DNA of 35,101 nucleotides, taken from Pseudomonadales bacterium (GTDB lineage Bacteria > Pseudomonadota > Gammaproteobacteria > Pseudomonadales > Pseudohongiellaceae). The notes below the pieces were generated by a model. The model was not told where the DNA came from. It was given only the letters and a program-made list of their open reading frames with translations, and did no database searches. A program made the position numbers and the translations under genes. Positions 15,513 to 24,381 of the stretch are shown piece after piece; positions within the stretch are counted from its first letter, which is position 1, and every line of letters begins with the position of its first letter. The stretch is from assembly GCA_022763285.1 (NCBI GenBank), contig JALEHB010000203.1, positions 1 through 35,101 of the forward strand, given 5' to 3'.

Positions 15513-17825
15513 TCAACTATCGCTATTGTCTTGCTTGTTGCTGGCCGCTTCCAGAACCACCGGCAGAACTTTGCGATTCACCACAACTTCATAATAACTT
15601 TCGCTGCTGTGGGGGTCTTCATGGATATTGTCATCTTTCCACAATCCAATCTTTCCCTCCCGGATCACCAGATCTTTTTTGCGACCCTTGGCATCCGGGT
15701 ACTGACCCACATGGAACAGGTAGCTGTCATTGTTCAGTTTCATCCGCAGACTTTTGAGGTTAATCTCTTTCTGCAGTTTGGCAAAGGCTGCATCATCGAG
15801 ATTAATGCCATTGACGTTATAGCGCAGGTAGTGCTGGCCTTTTTCGCCCTTCTGACTGTCACCTTCAGCTATTCTCAGCACGTCGACATTAAACAGGCCC
15901 TTCTTGAGCGCTGCGCGGAGATTCCAGGAACAGCCTGACATCCGGTCAGCCAGGCCGATGGCGCCTGAAATCATGATGGGGTGATCACCATCATAAAGAA
16001 AGCGCGGGGCTTCATCGGAATAGCAGATACCCACACCCAGTTCCAGCAAGGGCAGACCCATCTGTGTGGAGTAGCGATTATTGGAACTTGTAATCTTGAT
16101 CATATCCCGGGCATAACCGCAGGCGCGGGCGACGGAGTACCATTGCTGTGGTGCATTCTCGTGTTCGAGAAAACTGAGAATAATGGCATCCCCCTCGATA
16201 AAAACCTTGTTGGCACCATAGGTCTCAAGAATCTTGTTGATGGGATTGAAAAAGCGCATGCTGAAATAGGAAGCAGGGTTGAGGCCCTTGGCCTGCAACT
16301 CGTCGGTGACGGTGGTGGAGCCCCGGACATCTGCCTTGAGAATGGTGTGGTGGCAGATACGGGCATCGTCCTGCTCTATCTCGTTACTGGTGGGCAACTG
16401 GTAGAGTGTGCCGGCAGATCTCGACAGTCGGATATCATCCTCGGTAGTGAGTATGCTGATCCGGTTGAAGGAGCGGTGGGCAAAGCGGAAAAATTTCAGT
16501 TTGCGGCGGTAGGAAGACACATCCTGAAGCAGGCCCAGTATGTCTTCGCTATTGGCGCGGGCCACTTTCTCTTCAATGTCGCTGCGCAAATTCTCGAGGG
16601 TACGAACCTGCTCTACATTCAGGCTATTGCCCTGATTAAGCCCTTCAGTAAGTTTGTCGAGGTTTATCTGGCCCGAAAGATACTGGCACAGTGCTTTGAG
16701 ATCCAGATGTTCGGTAATGGCACTGCTCAAATTACGTCGCATGTAGTGGGAAGCCAGCATCTGTGACAAGCGCTTCTCCTTTTTTAGCAGACGCGCGAAG
16801 GCAGTTAACAATTTTCCTTGGGTCCTGATCTCCCGCTTGACCGTCCAGCGCTCCCTGAAATTCAGATCCTTGCGTACTTCGCCGTACCACTGTTGACTGA
16901 CCCTGGAGTCAAACAGCCTGGCCACGGTGGCCGGCTCATCAAACCAGCAGAAGTTTTCACTGATCTCTGACTTGCTGTCGTGGGCTGGACCCAGAAAGGG
17001 TTGGGTCAGCAGCAACCCGCCCAGTTCATCGTGAATCTCACTGGCGGAAGTTTCCTTGTTTCTATCGCTTTTAACAGCGCTGATTTGCAGGCCTTTGAGG
17101 CGCTTGTTAAAAAGCTGTTCGAGTTTGTCATTGATACTGATGAAACCCTGGTCATCAGTGCTGGAGCTGAACATGGAGAATTCATTGATCAGCAGGGGCA
17201 GGGCACTGAGTTCAGAAACATAGAGCAATGGATTCAGCAGGGCTTCGGTAACCAGGCTGCTGTGCTGATCCTGGTACTGTTCACGAATGGCCTTGAGCTG
17301 TCTCTCCTCGACTTTCGCCAGCTGGCCGAACAGGGTCCTGTTCACACTGTACAAAATGGCATCGTAATTCTTGCGTAGCCAGAACAGCCGCTGCTGGGTA
17401 GCCAGGGCTTCCGACGAGCCCTTGTTGCGGTGTTCGGCCAGGCGGGCGGACACCTGACGAATTTCATTGTCCAACCTGGCCCTCACAGTCATCAGCAGGT
17501 ACTTGATAGGGGCAAACTGCAGCAGATAGATTTCCTGGTTGGTCAGATCTGTTTGCACCCGATGTACCAGTACTGTCATCAGATCAAGATACTTTTCCCG
17601 GAATTTGTCATACAGCTTGGAGTTGTCCCACTGCTTGGGTCTGGGTACGGCAAGTTGGGAAACCAGTAATTGGGCCAGTTTGCGGGTGTCGGAGGTAAAG
17701 CGGCGACTGAGGCGAACATCGATATGATAGTTATCGATGCCCCGTGACAGGGAGTCACTGGAAATATGCAGCGAGAATTCCTGCTCGGTATTTTCAAACA
17801 AACTGCGTTCTTTAGAGGAAGTCAT
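15513..17825 (-). CDS. Large protein with C-terminal divergent class III nucleotidyl-cyclase domain
   Basis: 770 residues. Residues 1 to about 485 are soluble, helical, rich in K, R, L and Q, without membrane segments or a recognised domain. From about 493 there is a class III adenylate/guanylate cyclase fold: KADVRGSTTVTDEL holds the first metal Asp (D499), and KVFIEGDAIILSF holds the second (D546), 47 residues later as usual. The third motif, normally GDxVNxAAR with the adenine-binding Asp and the transition-state Asn, reads SGAIGLADRM (620-629), so both residues appear replaced while the following Arg is kept. The enzyme may thus have altered specificity, or be a nucleotide-binding or inactive cyclase-like module. 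Start at ATG 17823-17825; no strong ribosome site. First gene of a two-gene unit. The cyclase fold call is good; activity is uncertain. Confidence 0.8.
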   Translation of the reverse strand: MTSSKERSLFENTEQEFSLHISSDSLSRGIDNYHIDVRLSRRFTSDTRKLAQLLVSQLAVPRPKQWDNSKLYDKFREKYLDLMTVLVHRVQTDLTNQEIYLLQFAPIKYLLMTVRARLDNEIRQVSARLAEHRNKGSSEALATQQRLFWLRKNYDAILYSVNRTLFGQLAKVEERQLKAIREQYQDQHSSLVTEALLNPLLYVSELSALPLLINEFSMFSSSTDDQGFISINDKLEQLFNKRLKGLQISAVKSDRNKETSASEIHDELGGLLLTQPFLGPAHDSKSEISENFCWFDEPATVARLFDSRVSQQWYGEVRKDLNFRERWTVKREIRTQGKLLTAFARLLKKEKRLSQMLASHYMRRNLSSAITEHLDLKALCQYLSGQINLDKLTEGLNQGNSLNVEQVRTLENLRSDIEEKVARANSEDILGLLQDVSSYRRKLKFFRFAHRSFNRISILTTEDDIRLSRSAGTLYQLPTSNEIEQDDARICHHTILKADVRGSTTVTDELQAKGLNPASYFSMRFFNPINKILETYGANKVFIEGDAIILSFLEHENAPQQWYSVARACGYARDMIKITSSNNRYSTQMGLPLLELGVGICYSDEAPRFLYDGDHPIMISGAIGLADRMSGCSWNLRAALKKGLFNVDVLRIAEGDSQKGEKGQHYLRYNVNGINLDDAAFAKLQKEINLKSLRMKLNNDSYLFHVGQYPDAKGRKKDLVIREGKIGLWKDDNIHEDPHSSESYYEVVVNRKVLPVVLEAASNKQDNSDS

Positions 17826-17956
17826 CGGGAGCGTTTGCCATTGCTTATTGTTGTTCTACTCCCAATACGGAGCCGTTAAAGCTTGAACTGTATCGCAGTA
17901 TTGGAATCTGAACTGAAGATACCAGAAATGAACCGCTAATTTGTGACCACTGGCAC

Positions 17957-17962
17957 ATTATA
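17957..17962 (-). promoter_or_regulatory. Candidate -10 box for the cyclase-like operon
   Basis: On the minus strand CTGTATAATGTGCC contains a consensus TATAAT (17962-17957) in an A+T-rich stretch. The -35 region at 17-bp spacing (TGCTGA) is a poor match. Transcription would start near 17950, giving a leader of about 125 nt. The remaining bases of 17826-18074 show nothing else I can name. Confidence 0.35.
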
Positions 17963-18074
17963 CAGAAAATACTTATAAATCAGCAGCTTGAGAATTAGCT
18001 GCCGGAAGTTTTGATTTTGGGAAGGGCTACCAGAACTGGGGCCAGCTCGGCAGATCTACTACAAGATATTGGGT

Positions 18075-18602
18075 TTATTCCGGCACATTGCCTGCAGGCG
18101 AGATATTGCGGGAAAAATCCCGCATAAAAAGCTTGGCCAGCCGCAGTATTTTGCGGTGCCGGAAATAGCCAGGCAGGGCGGCGCCGGTGTTGATGAATTC
18201 TGTATGCAGTTGCAGGTCGATACTGTCAGCTTGCTGGCTTTGGTTTTGTTGATCCTTTTGCCGCTCCTTTTGTTGGTCCTTGAGCTGAAAACTCAATCCG
18301 CAGCGCAAGCCCCTGTCGTTGATTTCGAAATCCAGCCTGCGCTCAGGTTCCCAGTAAAGGATTTCCCAGGTCTGATGTTCACCCCGATAGTTCAGTTGCA
18401 GTTTGCTGCCGCGGCCAGCCTGGCCACTATCCAGTTGTTGCAGGGACCGGATTCCGCTAAACCAGGTTGGCCAGCGCTCAAATTCGCTGAGCTGCTTCCA
18501 GACCAGTGAGGCACAATCAGGCCGGGGACCGAGGCACAGGCTGAAAAAGGCTTGCTCGACCCCAGCCTGGTCTGATTGCGGATTGACAGTCTCAAGATTC
18601 AT
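18075..18602 (-). CDS. SRPBCC (START-like) superfamily protein
   Basis: 175 residues from the ATG at 18600-18602. The open frame extends further upstream, but those residues show no domain character and the later ATG starts a few residues before the fold. The segment ASLVWKQLSEFERWPTWFSGIRSLQQLD, followed by GSKLQLNYRGEHQTWEILYWEPERRLDFEI, is the typical N-terminal helix and beta-sheet of polyketide-cyclase/SRPBCC proteins, which hold a hydrophobic ligand in a deep cavity. A Q/K/D-rich insertion (KDQQKERQKDQQNQSQQ) interrupts the sheet and looks like an expanded loop. The ligand is unknown. The gene is divergent from the molybdoenzyme gene, with 289 bp between starts. Ribosome site weak; the start is uncertain. 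Confidence 0.65.
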   Translation of the reverse strand: MNLETVNPQSDQAGVEQAFFSLCLGPRPDCASLVWKQLSEFERWPTWFSGIRSLQQLDSGQAGRGSKLQLNYRGEHQTWEILYWEPERRLDFEINDRGLRCGLSFQLKDQQKERQKDQQNQSQQADSIDLQLHTEFINTGAALPGYFRHRKILRLAKLFMRDFSRNISPAGNVPE

Positions 18603-18891
18603 GCCTTGGCCCTGAAGCTTTTGCAAATGATCATCGGCTTGAGCCAGTATTCCGTCAGGCAGCCTTGCCAGGGCCGGATTGCAGACCCCGATTGTGGGCG
18701 CAGGGCTGGCAGGCCAGCGAGGTCCTGATATGCTATTGTAAGACTCAAATCGTGGGGGCCATAGCCTGCCGCAGTTTGCCGATTTCCAGTCGGCTGAATC
18801 TGGCACGGGCCGGGCTCAGCCGAGCAGACCATTGGCCAGGCCGTCTACACCCGCATTGCCCATGAATACCGACAATAAGAGAGACAATATC

Positions 18892-20049
18892 ATGAATCCA
18901 GAAGATGAAGGTCGACGCAAGGTCCTGAAGGGTGCCCTGGGCACCGGTGTATTGGCGGCAGTATCGTCGCCGGGTTTTATTCTGCCAGCCCTGGCCCAGG
19001 GAGAGCGCCTGGTTCCCTTTACGGATGTGCCGGACACGTTTCAGGTGCGCGACGTGCGCCCCAATTCGACCCATTACCTGGATACCCGCGAGATCGACAG
19101 CTTCCTGACCGACAATGACGACTTCTATCTGGTCCAGCACTATGGCCAGCCCGAGATCGACAATGCCGACTGGCGATTGCGGATCACCGGCATGGTGGAC
19201 AATGAGATTGAGCTGTCACTGGCTGATCTCATGGGTCGGCAGGCCCGGGAAGAAATCGTTGGCTTTGAATGTGGCGGCAACGGTCAGCGTCTGTTTCACG
19301 GCTTGATTGGCAATGCCAATTGGCGAGGTACGTCCCTGGCTTCACTGTTGCGTGAAGCCGGTATTCAGGAAGGTGCCAAGGAGGTGGTCTTTTTTGGCGC
19401 CGATGTTGCCACCGAGGAGATTCGCGGTCGGGAGGTGGACAAGGCCTTCGCTCGCAGCCTGTCTGTGCCCGACGCCATGCGCGAGGACAACATGCTGGCC
19501 TGGGCCATGAATGGTGAACCTTTACCCCATTATCACGGCAAGCCGGTGCGTCTGCTGGTGCCAGGCTGGTATGGCGTCGCCAACGTCAAATGGCTGACCC
19601 AGATCCATGTGCAGGATACCCGCTATATGGGTCGCTTCATGGGGCGGGACTATGTGACCCTGAAGAAGGAAAATGTCGGCGGTGTGGAGCGCTGGGTGGA
19701 AAACTCGGTGACCACCATGAACCTCAAATCGGCAGTCATTCGGGTGACCGAACTGGGTGGCAACTACCGCATCACCGGATTCGCCCTGAACGATGGCACC
19801 GAACTGGACCGGGTGGAAATCAGCATCGACGGTGGCCCCTGGCAGCGAGCGCAAATGGATCCCAACAATAGCCGCTATTCCTGGAAGCTCTTTCATCTGG
19901 ATTGGGACGATCCTGCCCCCGGTGAACACAGCATTGTCTCCCGCGTCATTGATGTGGACGGCAATGTGCAGGCCACCCAGGACGAGTTGCCTGAGAAGGT
20001 CAGTTACTGGGAAGACTTCGGCCAGTTCACCCGCACCGTCCGTGTCTAG
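18892..20049 (+). CDS. Sulfite-oxidase-family molybdenum enzyme, Tat-exported
   Basis: 385 residues from the ATG at 18892 (AAGAGAG upstream). Two earlier in-frame ATGs (18832, 18862) would only lengthen the n-region. The N-terminus has a twin-arginine motif (GRRKVLKG, residues 7-14), hydrophobic core and cleavage near LPALA/Q, so the folded cofactor-loaded enzyme is exported to the periplasm. The molybdopterin domain includes GFECGGNGQRL with the Mo-ligand Cys127, and PVRLLVPGWYGVANVKWL. The C-terminal part (about 280-385; VEISIDGGPW, DVDGNVQ) is the Mo-co dimerisation domain. There is no heme domain, so an external cytochrome would take the electrons. Sulfite is the usual substrate, but this family includes other oxidations; no cytochrome gene is adjacent. 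polB follows 31 bp downstream. Confidence 0.88.
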   Translation: MNPEDEGRRKVLKGALGTGVLAAVSSPGFILPALAQGERLVPFTDVPDTFQVRDVRPNSTHYLDTREIDSFLTDNDDFYLVQHYGQPEIDNADWRLRITGMVDNEIELSLADLMGRQAREEIVGFECGGNGQRLFHGLIGNANWRGTSLASLLREAGIQEGAKEVVFFGADVATEEIRGREVDKAFARSLSVPDAMREDNMLAWAMNGEPLPHYHGKPVRLLVPGWYGVANVKWLTQIHVQDTRYMGRFMGRDYVTLKKENVGGVERWVENSVTTMNLKSAVIRVTELGGNYRITGFALNDGTELDRVEISIDGGPWQRAQMDPNNSRYSWKLFHLDWDDPAPGEHSIVSRVIDVDGNVQATQDELPEKVSYWEDFGQFTRTVRV

Positions 20050-20080
20050 GCACTGAGGCCGTCAAGCAGTAAAGGGCGTC

Positions 20081-22480
20081 TTGGCTGAGGAACAGGAATC
20101 TGCCATTGCCGGGTTTATCATTACCCGGCAGTGGCAGGAAAGCGATCGGGGTATACTCCTCAGCTTCTGGCTCGCCACCAAGCGTGGGCCATTGCGCCTG
20201 CAGATTGATGCCCAGGAAGCAGTCTGCTTTGTCCCCAGCCAGCATCGCCAGCGTGTTCAGCAGCAACTGCAGCAACTTGGCAATTGGCGCTCCCGGCCCA
20301 GCAGTCTCAAGGACTTTTCCCGACAGCCGGTAGATACCCTGTATTTCAGCAGCCGGCGGCAATTGCTGGAGGCATGTGATCGCCTGCGACAGGCCGGCAT
20401 TGCGGTGCTGGAAGCAGACATCAAACCCACCGACCGCTTCCTGATGGAGCGATTCATCACCGGAGGTGTGCAGCTCAGCGCTGCCTTGAGGCAGCGCAAG
20501 GGCTATCTGGAGGCCAGCAACGCCCGCCTTAAAGCGCTCGAGTACCGGCCCCGACTCAAAGCCCTGTCTATCGATATCGAAACCGATCTCTATGCCAGTC
20601 AGCTGTATTCCATCGCCTGTTTCGCCGATGGCCTGGCCCGTGTCTGTATGATCGCGCCCGAGCCCGAAGCCGGCAGCAGCCAGACCCTGAAAGATGAGCA
20701 GGGTGAAAGCTTCAGGCTCGACTACTATGCCAATGAGGCAGAGCTGCTACAGGCCTTTGTGGAACTGGTGGCCGACTATGATCCGGACCTGATCATGGGC
20801 TGGAATGTAGTGAACTTCGATCTGCGCTGTCTGCAGGATTTCGCCGACCGGGCCGGCATGAGTCTGCCCCTTGGGCGGGCGGGGCAGAAAATGCAGTGGC
20901 GGCAGGCCCGGGATAACAAGGATCGCCATTATGTCCTGATCCCGGGTCGGGCGGTGCTGGATGGCATCGAGTTATTGCGCTCGGCCACCTACAGTTTTGA
21001 AAGTTTCTCGCTGGAAACTGTGTCCAGGCAATTGCTGAACCGGGGCAAACTGGTGGAGGATGTGGATCAGCGGGGCCATGAAATTACTGAACAGTTCCAG
21101 CAGGACAAACCGGCCCTGGCAGCCTATAACCTGGAAGACTGTCGTCTGGTCTGGGATATCTTTCAGCAGGAGAATCTGCTGGAGTTTGCGGTCGAGCGCA
21201 GCCTGCTCACCGGGTTGGAGCTGGACCGTTATGGTGGATCGGTGGCAGCCCTGGATTTTCTTTACCTGCCCAGACTGCATCGCCAGGGATATGTGGCGCC
21301 GGCCATTGGCCAACAGCAGAGTGACAATATCAGCCCCGGTGGTTATGTCATGCAGTCTATCCCCGGTATCCATGACAATGTGGCGGTCCTGGATTTCAAG
21401 AGCCTGTATCCCAGCATCATCCGCACCTTCAGGGTTGATCCTCTGGCTCTGGTTCGGGGACTGCAGTCTGACGACGCAATACCCGGTTATGACGGCGGCG
21501 TTTTCGCCAGGGAAGAAGCTATTCTGCCAGGCCTGATTGAGACTCTGTGGGCAGCACGGGATCGGGCCAAGCAACAGCACAATCAGGAATTGTCCCAGGC
21601 CATCAAGATCATCATGAATTCCTTTTATGGTGTACTTGGCACCCGCGCCTGCCGATTCCTTGATGCAAGACTGGTCAGTTCCATCACCAAACGTGGTCAT
21701 CAGATCATCATTGAAAGCAAACAACAGATAGAGAAGCAGGGCTATCAGGTCATCTACGGAGATACAGATTCGGTATTTGTCCTCATCGGTAGCGATAAAG
21801 CCGATTCCACAGAAGCCACAGAAGCCATCGCCCGCAAGCTGGCCGACAGCCTGAATCAGTACTGGCAGGACAAACTGGCAACTGACTATCAGTTAGAGAG
21901 CTTTCTGGAGATGGAATTTGAAACCCTCTATACCCGCTTTCTGATGCCTACTATTCGCGGTTCCGATGCCGGCAGCAAGAAGCGCTATGCCGGCATGACC
22001 AGCGATGGCGCCTTGCTGTTCAAGGGGCTTGAATCGGTGCGCAGCGACTGGTCCCTGCTGGCCCGGCAATTCCAGCAGCGCCTGTATGAGAAAATCTTTA
22101 CCGGCCAGGAGTATCGAAGCTATATCCAGGGTCTGGTGCAGGACTTGCGAGCCGGAAAATTCGAGGCTGAACTGGTACTGCGCAAGCGCCTGCGCCGCAA
22201 ACTGCAGGATTATGTGAAAAATGTTCCGCCTCATGTGCAGGCGGCCCGCAAGGCCGAGGCGATCCGGCGTGAAAGGGGCCTGCCCGGTTTGTATGAGTCC
22301 GGAGGTTGGATAGAATACCTGATGACCAGTAGCGGACCCGAACCACGTCAGTACCGGCAATCAGCCATCGACTATGATTTCTATATTGAGAAACAGCTGG
22401 CACCCATCGCCGATGCTATTCTGATCTTTGAAGGCCAGTCGATGGAGAAGGTGTTGACGCAACAGATTGGTCTGTTCTGA
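20081..22480 (+). CDS. polB: DNA polymerase II (family B)
   Basis: 799 residues (E. coli Pol II has 783), using a TTG start at 20081 with AAAGGG upstream; the first ATG in frame would remove much of the N-terminal domain. The 3'-5' exonuclease motifs are intact: ExoI SIDIETD (D165, E167), ExoII GWNVVNFDL, ExoIII YNLEDCRLV. The polymerase motifs are motif A DFKSLYPSII (D438 onwards), motif B IKIIMNSFYGVLGT, and motif C YGDTDS (559-564). Pol II is an SOS-inducible, proofreading enzyme used in replication restart and lesion bypass in E. coli. Here the gene lies 31 bp after the molybdoenzyme gene, so it may be read from that promoter; I see no LexA box in the short gap. Full-length and apparently functional. 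Confidence 0.96.
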   Translation: MAEEQESAIAGFIITRQWQESDRGILLSFWLATKRGPLRLQIDAQEAVCFVPSQHRQRVQQQLQQLGNWRSRPSSLKDFSRQPVDTLYFSSRRQLLEACDRLRQAGIAVLEADIKPTDRFLMERFITGGVQLSAALRQRKGYLEASNARLKALEYRPRLKALSIDIETDLYASQLYSIACFADGLARVCMIAPEPEAGSSQTLKDEQGESFRLDYYANEAELLQAFVELVADYDPDLIMGWNVVNFDLRCLQDFADRAGMSLPLGRAGQKMQWRQARDNKDRHYVLIPGRAVLDGIELLRSATYSFESFSLETVSRQLLNRGKLVEDVDQRGHEITEQFQQDKPALAAYNLEDCRLVWDIFQQENLLEFAVERSLLTGLELDRYGGSVAALDFLYLPRLHRQGYVAPAIGQQQSDNISPGGYVMQSIPGIHDNVAVLDFKSLYPSIIRTFRVDPLALVRGLQSDDAIPGYDGGVFAREEAILPGLIETLWAARDRAKQQHNQELSQAIKIIMNSFYGVLGTRACRFLDARLVSSITKRGHQIIIESKQQIEKQGYQVIYGDTDSVFVLIGSDKADSTEATEAIARKLADSLNQYWQDKLATDYQLESFLEMEFETLYTRFLMPTIRGSDAGSKKRYAGMTSDGALLFKGLESVRSDWSLLARQFQQRLYEKIFTGQEYRSYIQGLVQDLRAGKFEAELVLRKRLRRKLQDYVKNVPPHVQAARKAEAIRRERGLPGLYESGGWIEYLMTSSGPEPRQYRQSAIDYDFYIEKQLAPIADAILIFEGQSMEKVLTQQIGLF

Positions 22481-22546
22481 AGAAACCATTGCCTGTCAGC
22501 CAGCAAGCTGCCGGAATCGCCAATCGCCACAGGAGGCAAAAGTAGT

Positions 22547-23062
22547 ATGACAACGTATCTGGTACTGACAGTAATCGGGGACGACAAGCCCGGTCTGGTG
22601 GAATCCCTGTCCCAGGTTGTGGCTGACCATGGCGGCAACTGGCAGGAAAGCAGCATGTCACAACTGGCTGGCAAATTTGCCGGTATTCTCAGGGTCAGTG
22701 TCAGCGATGAGCGGGCCGATGAGCTTGTCAAAGCACTGGGCCAGCTGGATGACCGTTTGAAGCTGGTAATCGAGCGTGTCGATGAAGACGAGCAGGCGGC
22801 CGCAGCTACTGCCGTGTCTCTGTCCCTGGTGGGCAATGACAGGCCTGGTATCGTGCGCGAAATCTCCCATGTGCTGGCCTCACTGGGCGTCAATGTTGAG
22901 CAACTGAGTACCGAATGCGCCCCGGCACCCATGAGCAGTGAAATATTGTTCAAGGCAAAAGCCAGTCTGCAGACACCCGCTGGCCTGGAACTGGAAAGGC
23001 TGCAGCAGGCACTGGAAAACCTGGCCGATGATCTGATGGTGGAACTGGGCAAGCCCGATTGA
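22547..23062 (+). CDS. gcvR: GcvR-like protein with two ACT domains
   Basis: 171 residues with a strong ribosome site (AGGAGGC) before the ATG at 22547. ACT domain 1 covers about residues 4-75 (LVLTVIGDDKPGLVESLSQVV). ACT domain 2 covers about 88-165 (VSLSLVGNDRPGIVREISHVL). Both have the D-(D/R)-(K)PG(L/I)V ligand-binding loop. In E. coli GcvR (190 residues) two such domains sense glycine and, with GcvA, control the glycine-cleavage operon. Here no gcv gene is near, so the role is inferred from architecture only; many gammaproteobacteria carry this gene as a stand-alone. It follows polB by 66 bp and converges on the imelysin gene. Confidence 0.82.
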   Translation: MTTYLVLTVIGDDKPGLVESLSQVVADHGGNWQESSMSQLAGKFAGILRVSVSDERADELVKALGQLDDRLKLVIERVDEDEQAAAATAVSLSLVGNDRPGIVREISHVLASLGVNVEQLSTECAPAPMSSEILFKAKASLQTPAGLELERLQQALENLADDLMVELGKPD

Positions 23063-23075
23063 GAGACGCGGGGTT

Positions 23076-24347
23076 TCAGGCCCGGGACAGGGCTCCCAGG
23101 TTTTGCTGAATCTGCTGCAGATGCTCGATCAGATTGGTCAGCAAATTGATGCACTCAACAATCTCGAATTCCGCCGCCATGGCAGCCTCTGGTGATTGCG
23201 GCGCCTGAATATCACTGTACAGCAATACCAGACATTCCTTGCTGGCCGCCAGGTTCGGATAGAACAATGCCTCAAAATCGGCTGACAACTGCACCAGCAG
23301 GGTATCCAGGCTACGGTCTTCAAAGCCAGGCTCACCCAACAACAACTCTTCAATACTGGCCAGTTGACTGACCACAACATTCTGACTGCTGCGGCTGTAG
23401 GGCGCATGAATGCTGTCATGGTAGTCACCATTGAGCAGCGGATAGAGCGAACGCACCAGAAATTCTTCGCTCAGCAGGCTGGTAACAGCGCCCAGTGCCT
23501 GGCTGAGAAGCAGCGTCGGCGATACATCGGCCAGGGCGGCCTGTCTCTGGACCATGGCCTGGGAGAAGAGTTCGCGATTCTGCTGAAAATCCGCATACAA
23601 TATATCCACCAGCAGTTTCAGATAGCGCCTTCGTCTGTTATTGGGTAATTGCTCCCGTGACAGACCGTCCTCCAGCTGCTGCTGGCTGAGATTGTTGCTG
23701 GCGGCAAAGGCTGACGCCGACCGGGGCTGCGTTGGATCGGCGCCCCAGAGCAGAAACTCCAGCACATGAAAGCCAAGGGCGGCCTCCGACAGATCGAACT
23801 GGCCATGGATCTGCCGCAGACTTTCTGCGGTCAGCAACACAGTCATGTCATTGACAATGCCGCTGCCCGCGAAGTCCGGTACCGAATCGACATAGCCGGG
23901 CAGAATGGGCCAATGGTTAATGCTGTAGTCCAGCGCCTGTAGCTGCAGGCTTAGCTCGGCGCTGGCAAATTGTCCGGCATGGTATTGATGCAGCAGGCGC
24001 CGTTCATAGGCAGAGTGGGCGGTCAGCCAGGCCTGTCGGGCCGCGTCCAGATTGGCCTCGCTACTGTTTGCCAGCAGTGCATCAATGGCTTGCCGCAGTG
24101 AGGCGATGGCCTGATCGGCTTCACTGTAGTCCTGTTGAGCCTGGCGCAGATAGTCGGCACTCAGCTCCCGGATGCGTGCCTGCTGGACATTGTTCAGCAG
24201 GCTGGCAGTCTCCATGCCAAACTGTTCGGTATGGCCGGGGGTGGCAGGTTCCGGCCTGTCGGATTCAGAGCAGCGCCACAGGCCTAGTGCCAGGGGCAGC
24301 AGTAGCGCCTGCAACAGATATCGCTTCACAGTGCCGGTGCTTTTCAT
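23076..24347 (-). CDS. Imelysin (M75) family exported protein
   Basis: 423 residues. The N-terminus has a signal sequence ending LALGLWRC; the Cys could be lipidated although Arg at -1 is unusual, so lipoprotein status is uncertain. The family motif GxHxxE is present as GFHVLEFLLWG (G192, H194, E197), and INHWPILPGYVD is the other imelysin signature. The body is two helical bundles. Imelysin proteins are periplasmic or outer-membrane proteins tied to iron uptake (often Fur-regulated); despite the peptidase name most members are thought to bind iron or a ligand rather than cleave protein. No di-heme peroxidase, EfeO/EfeB or TonB receptor gene is adjacent, which differs from the usual clusters. 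A HAD phosphatase gene lies 34 bp upstream on the same strand. Confidence 0.85.
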   Translation of the reverse strand: MKSTGTVKRYLLQALLLPLALGLWRCSESDRPEPATPGHTEQFGMETASLLNNVQQARIRELSADYLRQAQQDYSEADQAIASLRQAIDALLANSSEANLDAARQAWLTAHSAYERRLLHQYHAGQFASAELSLQLQALDYSINHWPILPGYVDSVPDFAGSGIVNDMTVLLTAESLRQIHGQFDLSEAALGFHVLEFLLWGADPTQPRSASAFAASNNLSQQQLEDGLSREQLPNNRRRRYLKLLVDILYADFQQNRELFSQAMVQRQAALADVSPTLLLSQALGAVTSLLSEEFLVRSLYPLLNGDYHDSIHAPYSRSSQNVVVSQLASIEELLLGEPGFEDRSLDTLLVQLSADFEALFYPNLAASKECLVLLYSDIQAPQSPEAAMAAEFEIVECINLLTNLIEHLQQIQQNLGALSRA

Positions 24348-24381
24348 GCTCTCAGCTCATCTCCTCAGCCCATATCACCGA

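Noticed and set aside
18603-18891. Extra gene in the gap before the molybdoenzyme
   Set aside because: Short open frames exist on both strands, but none has a ribosome site or recognisable sequence; the stretch is best read as the divergent promoter region, in which I see no clear motif.
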